64,000 nucleotides of DNA from Climacteris rufus (taxonomy: Eukaryota; Chordata; Aves; Passeriformes; Climacteridae): positions 281,397-345,396 of the forward strand of contig VZRZ01004305.1 of NCBI GenBank assembly GCA_013398175.1, given 5' to 3'. The notes under the pieces are model-generated. The model made no database searches, had not been told where the DNA came from, and worked only from the letters and a program-made list of their open reading frames with translations. The translations under genes and the position numbers were made by a program. This document shows, one piece after another, positions 10,874 to 22,066 of the stretch; the stretch's first letter is position 1, and each line of letters begins with the position of its first letter.

Positions 10874-13020
10874 AAAGGTCTGAAGGCTTGAGGTTAAAAT
10901 CAGCTTCCATAATGAAATGAGCATTGCTGAATTACAGACATTGTGCTGCAAGCGGGACCAAACCCACATCAAGTCAGACAGGCTTTAAATACCCCAGACC
11001 CTGGTGCATCACTACAACATCCTGCCTTTAATGCAAGATAAACCAACACAGGGCTCTCCAAATGCAGGGATTCTGGGATGAATGATCTGACCACACATCT
11101 GTTGTTTCATGTTTGACTCCTCCCCTCTGTCTGCCTTGGAAACATTTCCTTCCCATTGATGAGCACCTTACTGAGCTTTCTGAGCCTCTCCAAAACACTA
11201 ATCCGTGCCCACCGAAATGTCTGGAACAGGGAACAGGGATAGCCAGGAGATTTCACCAATCCCAGTTTAGGATGGAAACTTGTAGTGCCACTGCAGCCAC
11301 GGTGCTGTGCCTGGGCTTGTAATTTCCTCATTCTGGATGCCAATAGGGTCAGCACATCCCAGGCAGTGGCTGGAACGTGGCATTTTTGAGGCAGCAGCCC
11401 AGCACCCAGGAGAAGCAGCCCCAGCTGTGTCTCTCTGTGGATCCAGGAGGTTGGGAAGCTCAGCAGTGCTCTGGGCAGATGAAAAACCAGACACGCAGAT
11501 TTTCCTCCAGGGCTTTGTAGAAGCATTCTTCTAGTGAGTATTAAATTCATTTTGTTATTATGTTCTGATCCATCAGCAAGGGCAAGTATTTAATGTTCCT
11601 GAAAGCCAGCAGTAATTAATCACAGCTCAGGTGACAATAATGAATTATCTCTCTGCTTTCCTCAAATGACCAAGCAGCAAAGAGTCTCCTGAACTCACCA
11701 TGGGCAAAGGGTGAGCCACACCACTTTTATGGACAGTGAGGGCACCGTGACAAGATCAGATGCTTTGCATCTAAACCTGATTCAACACTGGGATAAGATT
11801 GAATTTAAAAATCCCTTGGAGAGCTTATAAACATCTGGACACTCTTACTCCCTGTTTTTTTTAATTAATCATGATTAATTAATAAACAGGAAAAGTATCT
11901 GGATTTAGCACCTGAATGACATCAGAAGCATGTTTTACTCATAAAATTTCTTGCTTTCTTCTACATTCAGTCTCATGCTGTTATAGCCTTATTCAACTAT
12001 AGTTGAAAAAGCCTCAAATCCAAGTTCAGACAGCATTTTTGAGCCTATGGATTAATCAATGGATTAATGTAGCATTTTTTTTTCATTATTCTTTTGGAAT
12101 AATGAATAAATAACCACTTCAGAGGAAACAAATGACTGTGGCTGAGGTGCATTCTGTGGCAGGCAGACTTCGTGACTACACACAGGTTTCCAAACACTGC
12201 AGTGGTGTGATGGCACATGTGAAAATTTGTGGTAATATTACACATTTATTCTAAATAAATTAGATAAATTAAAAGTGTGGTATCAGAATATATTTTTAAA
12301 ATGTCATCAGATGTTTCTACAGGCACTTTATTTATCCAAATTAAGGCTAACCCTCAGTGATTTAATGATATTTAGAAATAAATTCAGACTAAATTTCCTA
12401 TTTTCTTCTACATAAAAACTTTACAGTAATCCACTCTTCACAGCAGACTGAGACACACACACGCAAAATCCAACCAGAGAGGTGCCAGTACTGTCACATT
12501 TTAATAAAACTGTTGTTATAAAAGGCAAAGTAGAAATTAGGAAACAAGAGTTTGGTCTAAAAAGAAATAAAACCAAAATGGTCCCTAAAGAGGAAGCTGA
12601 AAATGTGTGGGTTTCCTTTAAAAAAAAACAAATCAAACCAAAACAAAACAAACAAACAAAACCCCAAGAAAATATTTTCCATAAGAGAAATGGATTTCAC
12701 ATGGAGTGATTCTAAGTTTATTGCTTTGCTTTTCTTAGGCACCACTTGTAGACTTAAAAATACAGTAAAAATCTCTGGGTTTAAGTTCATCTTTCCTTGT
12801 TTGATACTCTCAGAAATTCATGGTCAGTGACAGAAAATATATTGCACAGGATTATGGAAGTGTAAAACACTTACCTGTGAATGTTACATGGAATTCCTTT
12901 CACATCTCCTTGTCCCATGTTAGCAAACAAAGGGGCCAGGGATCTGTAGGGATGATGTTCAACAAGGGAAAAGAAAGCAGAAACAGGGTCTCCAGCCTGT
13001 CACTAAACTCCACCCTGAGA
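10874..13020. other. Non-coding sequence
   Basis: A GC-richer block at 11110-11540 is open on both strands (up to 147 codons on minus) but shows no domain, signal peptide or family motif. I regard it as non-coding. 12625-12665 is an A/C-rich (AAAAC)n-type simple stretch. Nothing else was recognised. Confidence 0.55.
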
Positions 13021-13105
13021 GGAAAGGAAAGGAAAGGAAAGGAAAGGAAAGGAAAGGAAAGGAAAGGAAAGGAAAGGAAAGGAAAGGAAAGGAAAGGAAA
13101 GGAAA
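13021..13105 (+). repeat. (GGAAA)17 microsatellite
   Basis: Seventeen perfect copies of the pentamer GGAAA run directly into an assembly gap. The array is truncated by the gap, so its true length is unknown. Confidence 0.98.
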
Positions 13106-13689
13106 NNNNNNNNNNNNNNNNNNNNNNNNNNNNNNNNNNNNNNNNNNNNNNNNNNNNNNNNNNNNNNNNNNNNNNNNNNNNNNNNNNNNNNNNNNNNNNN
13201 NNNNNNNNNNNNNNNNNNNNNNNNNNNNNNNNNNNNNNNNNNNNNNNNNNNNNNNNNNNNNNNNNNNNNNNNNNNNNNNNNNNNNNNNNNNNNNNNNNNN
13301 NNNNNNNNNNNNNNNNNNNNNNNNNNNNNNNNNNNNNNNNNNNNNNNNNNNNNNNNNNNNNNNNNNNNNNNNNNNNNNNNNNNNNNNNNNNNNNNNNNNN
13401 NNNNNNNNNNNNNNNNNNNNNNNNNNNNNNNNNNNNNNNNNNNNNNNNNNNNNNNNNNNNNNNNNNNNNNNNNNNNNNNNNNNNNNNNNNNNNNNNNNNN
13501 NNNNNNNNNNNNNNNNNNNNNNNNNNNNNNNNNNNNNNNNNNNNNNNNNNNNNNNNNNNNNNNNNNNNNNNNNNNNNNNNNNNNNNNNNNNNNNNNNNNN
13601 NNNNNNNNNNNNNNNNNNNNNNNNNNNNNNNNNNNNNNNNNNNNNNNNNNNNNNNNNNNNNNNNNNNNNNNNNNNNNNNNNNNNNNNNN
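13106..13689. other. Assembly gap (584 N)
   Basis: A run of N between two purine-rich simple repeats. The failure was presumably caused by an unassembled GA-rich microsatellite. Confidence 0.99.
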
Positions 13690-13816
13690 AAAAGAAAAAG
13701 AAAAAGAAAAAGAAAAAGAAAAAGAAAAAGAAAAAGAAAAAGAAAAAGAAAAAGAAAAAGAAAAAGAAAAAGAAAAAGAAAAAGAAAGAAATGGATGGAT
13801 GGATAAATAAATAAAT
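13690..13816 (+). repeat. (GAAAAA)n microsatellite with (GGAT)n(AAAT)n end
   Basis: About 16 copies of the hexamer GAAAAA to about 13788, then short TGGA and TAAA tetramer runs to 13816. The unit differs from the pentamer on the other side of the gap. Confidence 0.95.
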
Positions 13817-16159
13817 CAGGCAGTGGTACCATGTCAAAGCACACAACTATTTGTCAATAGCAAATAGCACAAATTTGATACCAAAACTTCATGACCCCCA
13901 GTTTGCTATAAATTAATTTAAAGCCTGCTAATTCAAAAGAAATGCAGCCAGGGCAAACAGAGGTGACAAGTCTCGGTGAGGACTTTGAGTCCATCTGGCT
14001 TCTAATGCAGGTTTTTAAAGGAGTGGTCTGAAAGGTCTGTGCAAGCAGAGACGGAGCCCAGAGAGCAGGGAAAAGCCTTTCTCCAGCAGCTGCATCTTGC
14101 TTTTCTTCCTGGTGCTTAGCTCTGTCTCTCTGCCTCTCTTTCCATTCCCAAAAAATTCCAGTGCTCCCCTGGGAATGCTATTCCAGCAGGATGCCACCTT
14201 GCTGATCCCTTCTTGGGGTTTCTGATTTTATGTCACCCGGGATGTACAAAAATTGCTGCTAGGCTGAATTCAGGGCTCCACAAAAAGGTTTCCTGAGCTC
14301 TTCTTTTTTTCTGCAGCGAGACATCAAAAGCAGGAAACTCTAATAAAAATTGATTTTTATTCTTAAAATGCTTAAGGGTTTATGGCACATAAATTTTATA
14401 AATGCCCTCTGTGAATGTTTACATTTTTCTTTAGTATTAAACATGCGTTTTTATTAAATGGAATGATTGATTGATTAATGAAAGGCAAAATTTTGTCACA
14501 ACAGAATCTAATACCTAGGAGAGTTTTCCTACTAAATCTGCATTAGTTTCTACTGCCACCAGAACTTTGAAAAGTGCTCTGTTTAATGCTTAGCTATCAT
14601 CTCCTACAGAATGAGAAATGCACACTAATGGTTTTAAGGCTCAGAGCTATTGTCAATATTGAATATTATGATGTTAAAAGCAAATTAAACTCAAAATGAC
14701 AATTTTTTTTCCATCCCCAAAGGGGCAAAAACAGAACTATGTTTAAAATAAAAACATAAGGGCCATGAAATGTGGTTGAGTTATCCCAATTAAATACTAG
14801 GCACCACTTTTCTTATCAGAATGTTTTCATAATTGAGATAGAGAAGCATTATCATAACAGTCATTCTTTTGTATTGATCTAAGATGATTTCAGAACATGT
14901 GTGATTCACTGATATACTTCATCTAATATAATGCAAAATTTCAAATTACATTATAATAATGACGTGACAATACTTTGAAATGTTTGCAAAAATTACTGTT
15001 GGCTGTGTTTCTTCCATAATCTATTCTAATAAGATGCTTAAATATGAAATTGTTATTGTTTGACTCTTAAACACACAATTGACAGAGTTGCTCCTACTGA
15101 TATTGCCAGTTCATTGTACTTGTTTTGACTTTTGGTATAATCCTCTTTTTCTGTGTTTCTGGCACATTTCCATCTCCCCAGAAGTAACTTCTCTTCTTGA
15201 TTTGTGTGGGATTTATTTAAGGGGATAGAATTTCACCAGAATTGTATGATCAATTGTTGGTAAAACACTGTCCTTGAGAATTTAAATGGACTGCAGTAAC
15301 ATAGAGAAAGTTTCTTAGGTCAACATGCAGAAGAAATCCAATAAAATTGGAATTGTTCTTCACTGTTACAAAAATTTACTTTAAGGTCTTGTGACAAGCT
15401 AGACCTCTTCGGTGACATTGATATCACAGCAGCTTTTGCCCTTACTTAAACCTCAGAAAGGACAGCAAGCACTGAGCAATGGCATTACCAACCTGTGTAT
15501 AAAAGAGAATGGGTAAGTGTAGTCTTCAGCATGAAATTCAAAATTACATCAGCACACTGGTGTGTCCTGCTCAGACTCCTCAAGGAGCCCCAGACCTATT
15601 TCAGAGCACTGAGTAGCTGAAAGAAATTAAATAATGAGTAATTTTGTTATGTCACAGGGAATAAACCCCAAGTAAGTCTGAATCTCACAAGACTTTCTTC
15701 AAGATCTTCAAATCTGATAATGGTGAGCTCAGGTCTCATCTCTGATTTCTTTCATGAAACTTTTATTGTCTTGTTATGTCTTTAATCCCAAAGCTTCAGT
15801 ATTCCTGTCTCTTAAGCTTAAACGTTTTCCTTGACTTTAATTTAAGTCTTAGTTCAGTGCAGGGAAATTAAAGTTCTGGTTACACAACTTGCCAGACAGC
15901 TAAAGTTATTTAGAATGTACTAAAAGGAAATGGGGATAATGAACTTAAACAAATGTGTTTAAAAGTATCTGAATATTTATTTCAAAAAGGACTCCTGGAG
16001 GTGCAGATGCCTGCCTTGAACATGGCGCTTGTAACTCAGGGCTGAACTAACAGTGCCAGCCTTTCATTCTTGGCAGGATATTTCATGTTTCTTTATTTAG
16101 TTTTCTTAGACATGTGCAGTAAAAATAACAGAGCTTACATCAAGACAAATGAAAAGACC
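13817..16159. other. Non-coding AT-rich unique sequence
   Basis: Very AT-rich DNA, especially 14340-15300, with almost no open frames over 60 codons and no recognisable mobile element. The absence of repeats over 2.3 kb is notable but not diagnostic. Confidence 0.6.
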
Positions 16160-16304
16160 ATTTTATTCACAGACTCGCAGAACGTTCTGACTTGGGAGGG
16201 ACCCAGGAGGATCATCAGCTCTCAAGTGAATGGCCCCATGGGGACCAAACCCCCAGCCTTGGTGTTGTCAGCACCATGCCCTGACCAACTGAGCTAATAG
16301 CTCA
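16160..16304 (-). mobile_element. tRNA-Ile-derived SINE (TguSINE1-like)
   Basis: Read on the minus strand, 16304-16231 is a tRNA-Ile-like head. It has an A box TAGCTCAGTTGG, the anticodon-arm region 'catggtgctgacaacacc' and a B box region GGGTTTGGTCCCC. It is followed by about 70 bp ending in a CR1-like tail (complement of CAGACTCGCAGAACGTTCTG and 'ttgggagggacc'). Songbird genomes carry SINEs of this architecture (tRNA-Ile head, CR1-derived tail, mobilised by CR1). The anticodon position is altered and no acceptor stem closes, so this is a SINE and not a functional tRNA gene. No clear target duplication is visible. Confidence 0.82.
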
Positions 16305-16832
16305 AGGCTGCTTTCATTCCCTGTGATTTTTATTTTGTATCTTTTAGTCTCCTTTTAAAGTGGATTTAACACATTCCTCTTACATAAACAGAGGAAAAGT
16401 ACACCAAATAAAATACTGTGTAAAGGAATTATATTTTCTTCAATGCAGAAGAAAGGGCCTGACTTCTGCTCAGGTTTAACGTGCATTCTAGGAAGAGAAT
16501 TTTTCCAAACTTGTTTGGAATATCTCCTTGTCTCCTCCAAACCTATCTAAAAACCCATTAGAAAGAAGCATTTGTATATGATGGGGACCACGGCCTGTGT
16601 CCACAACTCCTTTTGAAGTTCTCTCCTTCCTGGAAACATGGGGAAATGGATATAGGAATGGGATAAGAGGGCTCCTAGAACATATTTCCTAATGGATGAG
16701 AAGCAGAGCTAAGGCAAACTATTCACAGATCCTGGTGCCTTTTCCTCTCCATTCCCCACTGGGATCAGCATGGAGAAAGCACTGGAAGGAGCAATGGGTT
16801 GCAGAAGCACAAGGGTCTTTCCTCTCTTTCTG
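16305..16832. other. Non-coding unique sequence
   Basis: No recognised gene or repeat between the SINE and the composite CR1 repeat. Confidence 0.55.
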
Positions 16833-17209
16833 CATAGAATCATAAAAACACAGAATGCTTTGGGTTGGAAGGACCTTAAAGCCCATCCAGTCCCACCCCT
16901 GCCATGGGCAGGGACACTTCCACTATCCCAGGCTGCTCCAAGCCCCGTCCAACCTGGCCTTGGACACTGCCAGGGATGGGGCAGCCACAGCTTCTCTGGG
17001 CACAGATATTCAATGATCTGTTAATAGAGCTGTTACTTTTTCAGTTTTATGAACAACTTGGTTGCTGGATTAATTTATCCCTAAAGAAGAGCAGCATTTA
17101 GAGCTGTGTCCCAGCTTCAGTGAATCCTCAGGGTTTGTTGATTGTTAACAAGAGGGATGTGTCCCTGAACACACAGATCATGGAATCACGGAGGATGGAA
17201 AACCCTCCA
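16833..17209 (-). repeat. Inverted composite repeat, arm 1 (CR1-unique-CR1)
   Basis: In minus orientation: the end of a CR1 3' tail (17209-17179), a 176-bp non-CR1 middle (17178-17003), then a 5'-truncated CR1 3' end starting GTGCCCAGAGAAGC (17002-16833). The same arrangement occurs in plus orientation at 20424-20795. By eye the middle parts differ at about 7 positions (about 96% identity), while the CR1 parts differ at about 17 positions plus two indels (about 89%). The copy diverges from its partner beyond 17209. Confidence 0.88.
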
Positions 17210-20200
17210 GGAGCAGACAGAGGGGTGGGGATGGCACCCAGGAGGTCCCAGCCCCTCAGTGCCTGGTGAACAGCTGCTTCTTGCTTCAGCCACTGCTTTG
17301 TCATTCCAGCTGAAAAACATTGACCATCATTATTGTCTCAGTAATTCAAAGATTCATCCACAGACTAAAATACACTCCTTGAATTTTGTTCAAATCTTTG
17401 TCAGCTAGAAAGAAAAGAGCACTAAATGCACTTTAAGCACCACTGCAGTTTGCATAGCCAGATATTGGCATAGTTCCAGTCACTTGCTGCAGGTATTTGT
17501 AATAAAGATGGATTATCAACTCCTCATATTCCTTATGTCTTCCAGGGCACAGTTAAAATAAACAGAAGCATCTGGACATTGCAGTGAATTAAGTATTAGT
17601 TTTTATTGCAAATCCCTTAAATCAGATCCTGTAGAACAGGTCATTGAAAAAAAAATGAAAACATAGTCAAAAAAAGAAATTGAAACTCTATGATACAGAC
17701 AGTGGATTTAAGATGCTAATTTCATCCAAGGAAAGAATTAGATCTGGTCAAAGCCCACTGTCATTTGTGAGTCAGCTGGAATCTGATGTGTTTCTTTAAT
17801 TCACCTTTAATACAATAACCAAACTATTTTAAAAGGGGAAACTCAGTCATCATATGTTTATAAATGGTAGAGAATATTCCAATTAATTTTTCTCTGATTT
17901 CTTCAAATTCTGGATGAAATGTGTGAATCAACAACAGTCTGAAAAGTTATAGGATATGAATTCTCCAAGGAGTCCTTTCACCCCTTTTCCGTGATTGTGC
18001 CTCAGTTGGGAATTCCTTTCCTCTTTATGGTGCCAAGGCCATTGAGTTCAAACTTTTAAGTTTAATATTTGCTCTGCTGTCATGTGGGAGGTCATCTGCT
18101 TGGTTTCCTGATTGTTCTGGTTGCCTGTATTTTTATTTTTATTTTTTCAATTTTTTTTTCTGAGTGCTTTGCAGCACCTTTCTGGCTGTATGTCACATTT
18201 CCTTCTCTGAAGGTGGTGGTGAGTGTAGGGATGGGGCCTTCTGCCATCTGAATAAAAAGTGGCCAGAAGTCAGACATAGAGACCAGGATTTTAGAGAGCA
18301 GTACAGAAAACCTCTGTCCTAAAATATATAAGCAATTATCATCACTGTAACTATCACAATAGACCTTGAATTGTTGTAAGATACTAAAAAGCACCTTTGG
18401 ATGAACAGAGAAAACAAAGGCTAAGGATTATTCAGTATTGAATGTTTCATTTATCTTGGGAGTGTGGCTAGGCCTGCTGATACAACTCTATACCCTGTAC
18501 ACAAGGGATAGGAAAAGGAAGATTTTCTGTATCCTTGTTTTCCCTAATAAAGGACCAAAATGCAATGAGACTCAAGGTCAATATGAAATATAACATACCC
18601 TGTAGATCCCTACAAAATTGTGCACCAGATCTCTGCCTCCCACCTTGCTATAATAATATTGGACTCACATAGTTGTGATCTATCAAAAACTTTAATTTAA
18701 GTGTTGCTATGGCTTCCTAAATAAATAGAACCTAGATAAGTAAATTACAAAACCCAGTTTGTATGCATTCCTCGAATGGCCTTCACCCATTTCATGGGCA
18801 TTTGCACTACAGAAAGAAAAGGCATCATGTAAGCTTCAGTAACAGAGGCATAAAATTCAGAAATTACTAAATTTGGGAGGTTTTATGTCTTCTGAATATT
18901 TAGATTTTGATTCCATTTTAGCAAAGAACAGTATTGCACTGGGGGAAATTAGAGAAACTGTTGCCTCTCAAAAGAGTGGGTATTTGTGTGAAGGTTTTTT
19001 TGGTTGAGTTGGCAGTTTCAGATAACAGTCTTGGTAATGAAAATGTTGAAATAACTTTAACAGCCCAAATGGCACCACTGCAATAAACTGCAGCATAAAA
19101 ATTCAAACCCTGTTAGAGCATATAAGCTTGGCTTAAATAGAGCAAAGCCTTACTTAAGTATTGTCTTTTTATTTGTTTGGATTCAGCATATTTTACAAAC
19201 AGAAATGTGAGCTAATATAAAAAGAAGCAATGGTTGTTGGGTACTGAGTCCTTCCCTTTCCTTGCATTAAAAATTGACTGTGAAATGGAGCATTTACCCA
19301 AAAACACCTCAAAGCAATAGTGGAATAATACAGCCACCCATAAAGCAACACATTATCAGAATCAGCTCCTTTAATGCCTTCATTTTCTTCTTCTGAAAAT
19401 CTCCCCCATAATGAGATCTAACAGTCAGTTCACTCACTAAGAACCAAAATATTGGTATCTGCTTTAACTTCTTTTAGATAATTCTGCCTACTTTCTTTTC
19501 TTAAAATAAAATAAAATAAAAAAAAACCCTCACCAAACAAATAAAAAATCCACTCCAAAAGCTAACAGCTACAAACCAAACAGACATCAATAATTTCTTT
19601 TTCTCAAAGGCACATCTCTACTTTACATCCTGGCTGTGACCAACAAAGCCATGAGCTCAGGAAAATGGTCTCATTCAGATGGCAAAGGGGACTTCAGGGA
19701 CTTCTGCATGCAAGATGACTCTGCAATAACAGAGTTCCTAAAAAATTTTAGCTGGCAAATCCTTCTCTGAGCTGTGATATTTCAGACTCGTCTGCACCAT
19801 AACCCAGCTTTCCTCCTGATTTGTGTTGTGACACTTGCTGTTGTCACAAAACCTTTTTGGTAATCAAAAAACGACTCTTCATGTACTGTCTTAGTGAGAC
19901 AGAAATCAATCATCATTAGCACATCACACTGAATGTGCTGGAGTTAACATAGACTTCACATTATTCTTTAATACCATTTCTGTTAATTACAAAAGGACAG
20001 AGAGACACTGAGAGAGAGACAAAGCAAGACATGGAAAGAAAATGAGAGAGGAAAATTGCCCATGGATTTTTATGTCAGATGAAGAACCATTTGTGGTGTA
20101 ACATCACAGCTCTGTTGTACAGGCAAAATCTGAAACCAAAGCGGGGCTGTGAAACAGGAAAGGAAAGCTGAGTACCATTTTAAAACTTTCTGCTGTTTTC

Positions 20201-20423
20201 CCTGCTGTGATTAATTTGCTGGTGTGTGTATGTACACTGCAATATCCTGTCTGAGCTTAACCAATATTCCTGGACCTCAGTGCCAGCGTTTCCCTTTCCT
20301 TGTCGGCCTCTGAATGCAGCACAGGCTCCTTCCAACGCAGGAAATGCTGACCAACCTTCCAAGAACGTTGTGTACAGCCACACACCTCCCCAGAGCAGTA
20401 CTGAATGTTGGACTGGGTGGACT
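17210..20423. other. Non-coding spacer between the inverted arms
   Basis: About 3.2 kb of AT-rich DNA. It contains a short (AAAAT)n run at about 19502-19530 and T-rich bits near 18125-18165. Open frames stay at or below about 100 codons without recognisable features. No mobile element was recognised. Confidence 0.55.
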
Positions 20424-20795
20424 TGGAGGGCTTTCCAACCTCAGTGATTCCATGAATCTGTGTGTTCAGGGACACATCCCTCTTGTTAACAATCAACAAA
20501 CCCCGGGGATTCACTGAAGCTGGGACACAGCTCTAAATGCTGCTCTTCTTTAGGGATAAATTAATCCAGCAACCAAGTTGTTCATAAAACTGAAAAAGTA
20601 ACAGCTCTAGCAACAGATCATTGAGTATTTGTGCCCAGAGAAGCTGTGGCTGCCCCATCCCTGGATGTGTCCATGGTTGGATGGAGCTTGGAGCAATGTG
20701 GGACAGTGGAAGGTGTCCCTGCCCATGGCAGGGGTGGGACTGGATGGGCTTTAAGGTCCTTCCAAAACAAACCAATCTCTGTTTTTATAATTTTA
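20424..20795 (+). repeat. Inverted composite repeat, arm 2 (CR1-unique-CR1)
   Basis: Plus orientation: CR1 3' end (TGGAGGGCTTTCCAACCTC and 'agtgattccatg', 20424-20454; CR1 text may extend left to about 20395), non-CR1 middle (20455-20630), then CR1 3' end from GTGCCCAGAGAAGC to a decayed tail at about 20795. It is the reverse-complement partner of 16833-17209. The open frames reading through both middles are similar only because the DNA is; they end at different places and look non-coding. Confidence 0.88.
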
Positions 20796-21372
20796 AGAGA
20801 GAAAAAGCTAAAAGGAGATAAGAATAGCTCAATGTTTGATGGAGACAAGAACAGCTCAGGGTTTGATGGAGACATGTGCATGCACTTCTCCATGTGGAGA
20901 ATGCTCCTGCCTTCTGAAGGACTCAGAGGTAAAGCAGTGGGGGAGGAGGAACTCACACAGAGAATAAAAGCAACACAGAAAAAAGCTTTTAGTGGAAAAG
21001 GCAGGAAAGTGAAAGTTTCTGAGTAGTTTTAAGGGTACTTAAGGCTATGAGAAAATGTGTTCTCTCCTGCTTTTTAATCTGTCTTTGATAAAACAATAGA
21101 TTACTCCCCTCAGGCATCTACTTTACCCCAGTATATCCTGATAGCCATTAGCAGGTCATGTATCTTGTTTGACTGTCAACAATTTGGGAGAAACATTAGT
21201 GAAGGCTTTGCAGGCATTAATGTAATACCAGGGTGTTTCTGCACAGAGCCTGATAAATAGACACAATGTAAATTGACAAGTAGAATTTAAATAAAAATAT
21301 CCAGTATTTGCAATCTCATTACATCCACAGTCTGCTTTGGTACATCAGGTAAAGTCAGGCTGAGAAAATGCA
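20796..21372. other. Non-coding unique sequence
   Basis: Contains a short imperfect direct repeat (20825-20875, 'gtttgatggagaca' twice). No gene or known element was recognised. Confidence 0.55.
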
Positions 21373-21495
21373 GCATCATGGAATGGTTTGGGATGGTGGG
21401 GACTTTAAAGCCCACCCAGTGCCACCCCTGCCATGGCAGGGACACCTCCCACTGTCCCAGGCTGCTCCAAGCCCCGTCCAGCCCGGTCCTGGACA
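21373..21495 (-). mobile_element. CR1 LINE 3'-end fragment
   Basis: The complement of a CR1 3' terminus: CATGGAATGGTTTGGGATGG, 'aaagcccacccagtgccacc', 'gggacacctcccactgtccc' and 'gctgctccaagccccgtcc'. It is truncated after 'cctggac'. Confidence 0.92.
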
Positions 21496-21997
21496 TCATT
21501 TGTGCTCTGCTCTTCTTCCAGGTGCATCCATGTGGGACTGCATCCCTGTGCAGGGAGGGCTGTGCTCGGCTTGCCTTGCTCCCAGCTGGAGACACCAACT
21601 CCAGAACAAGGGCTGAATTATCACAGTGAGGTCCTGCAACTGCTGGGTGAAAGGCAGGAACTGGCAGGGTGTTTATTTGTTTCCATTCCCTTCATTTGTT
21701 AATAATCAGCTGTGAATTCCTGTGTTTGACTAACTTGTCTTTGTGATCACACTCAGTGGGAACTTTTGCAGGTGAGATGTAGGAAAGAATGTCTACTCAT
21801 AGTTCTGTCAACTTGTTTTATACACCTAATTCTTTTTCTTTTCCTAAGTCATCATGAAAAAAATAATAATTTCCTTAATTAGTTATCTGCAGAGGGAAAA
21901 TGAATAATGGGATAAAGTCAATCAAAACATTAGATTTATACAAATATGGAAACTTCTAACTTTTCATCCTTTGATTAATTGCAAAAAGCAGTGAATA

Positions 21998-22066
21998 TCA
22001 CAGAATCACAGACTGATTTGGACTGGAAGGGACCTTAAAGATCATCTTTTCCCATGGGCAGGGAAA
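21998..22066 (-). mobile_element. CR1 3' tail remnant
   Basis: 'tcacagaatcacagactg', 'gactggaagggacc' and 'ttaaagatcatc' form the complement of a CR1 terminus, joined to 'cccatgggcaggga' with the middle deleted. Confidence 0.85.

Noticed and set aside
11107..11550. 147-codon minus-strand frame in a GC-richer block
   Set aside because: Open on both strands, with no domain or conserved motif visible; more likely stop-poor composition.
12820..13846. Roughly 300-codon frames across 13.1-13.7 kb
   Set aside because: Mostly N bases plus microsatellite translated as Lys/Arg/Glu or Phe repeats.
16231..16304. Functional tRNA-Ile gene on the minus strand
   Set aside because: The anticodon position is changed, no acceptor stem closes and a CR1-like tail follows, so it is a SINE head.
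16904..20775. Shared open frame of the two inverted arms as a conserved small protein
   Set aside because: The similarity is explained by DNA-level identity of the repeat arms. The frame starts inside CR1 3' non-coding sequence.
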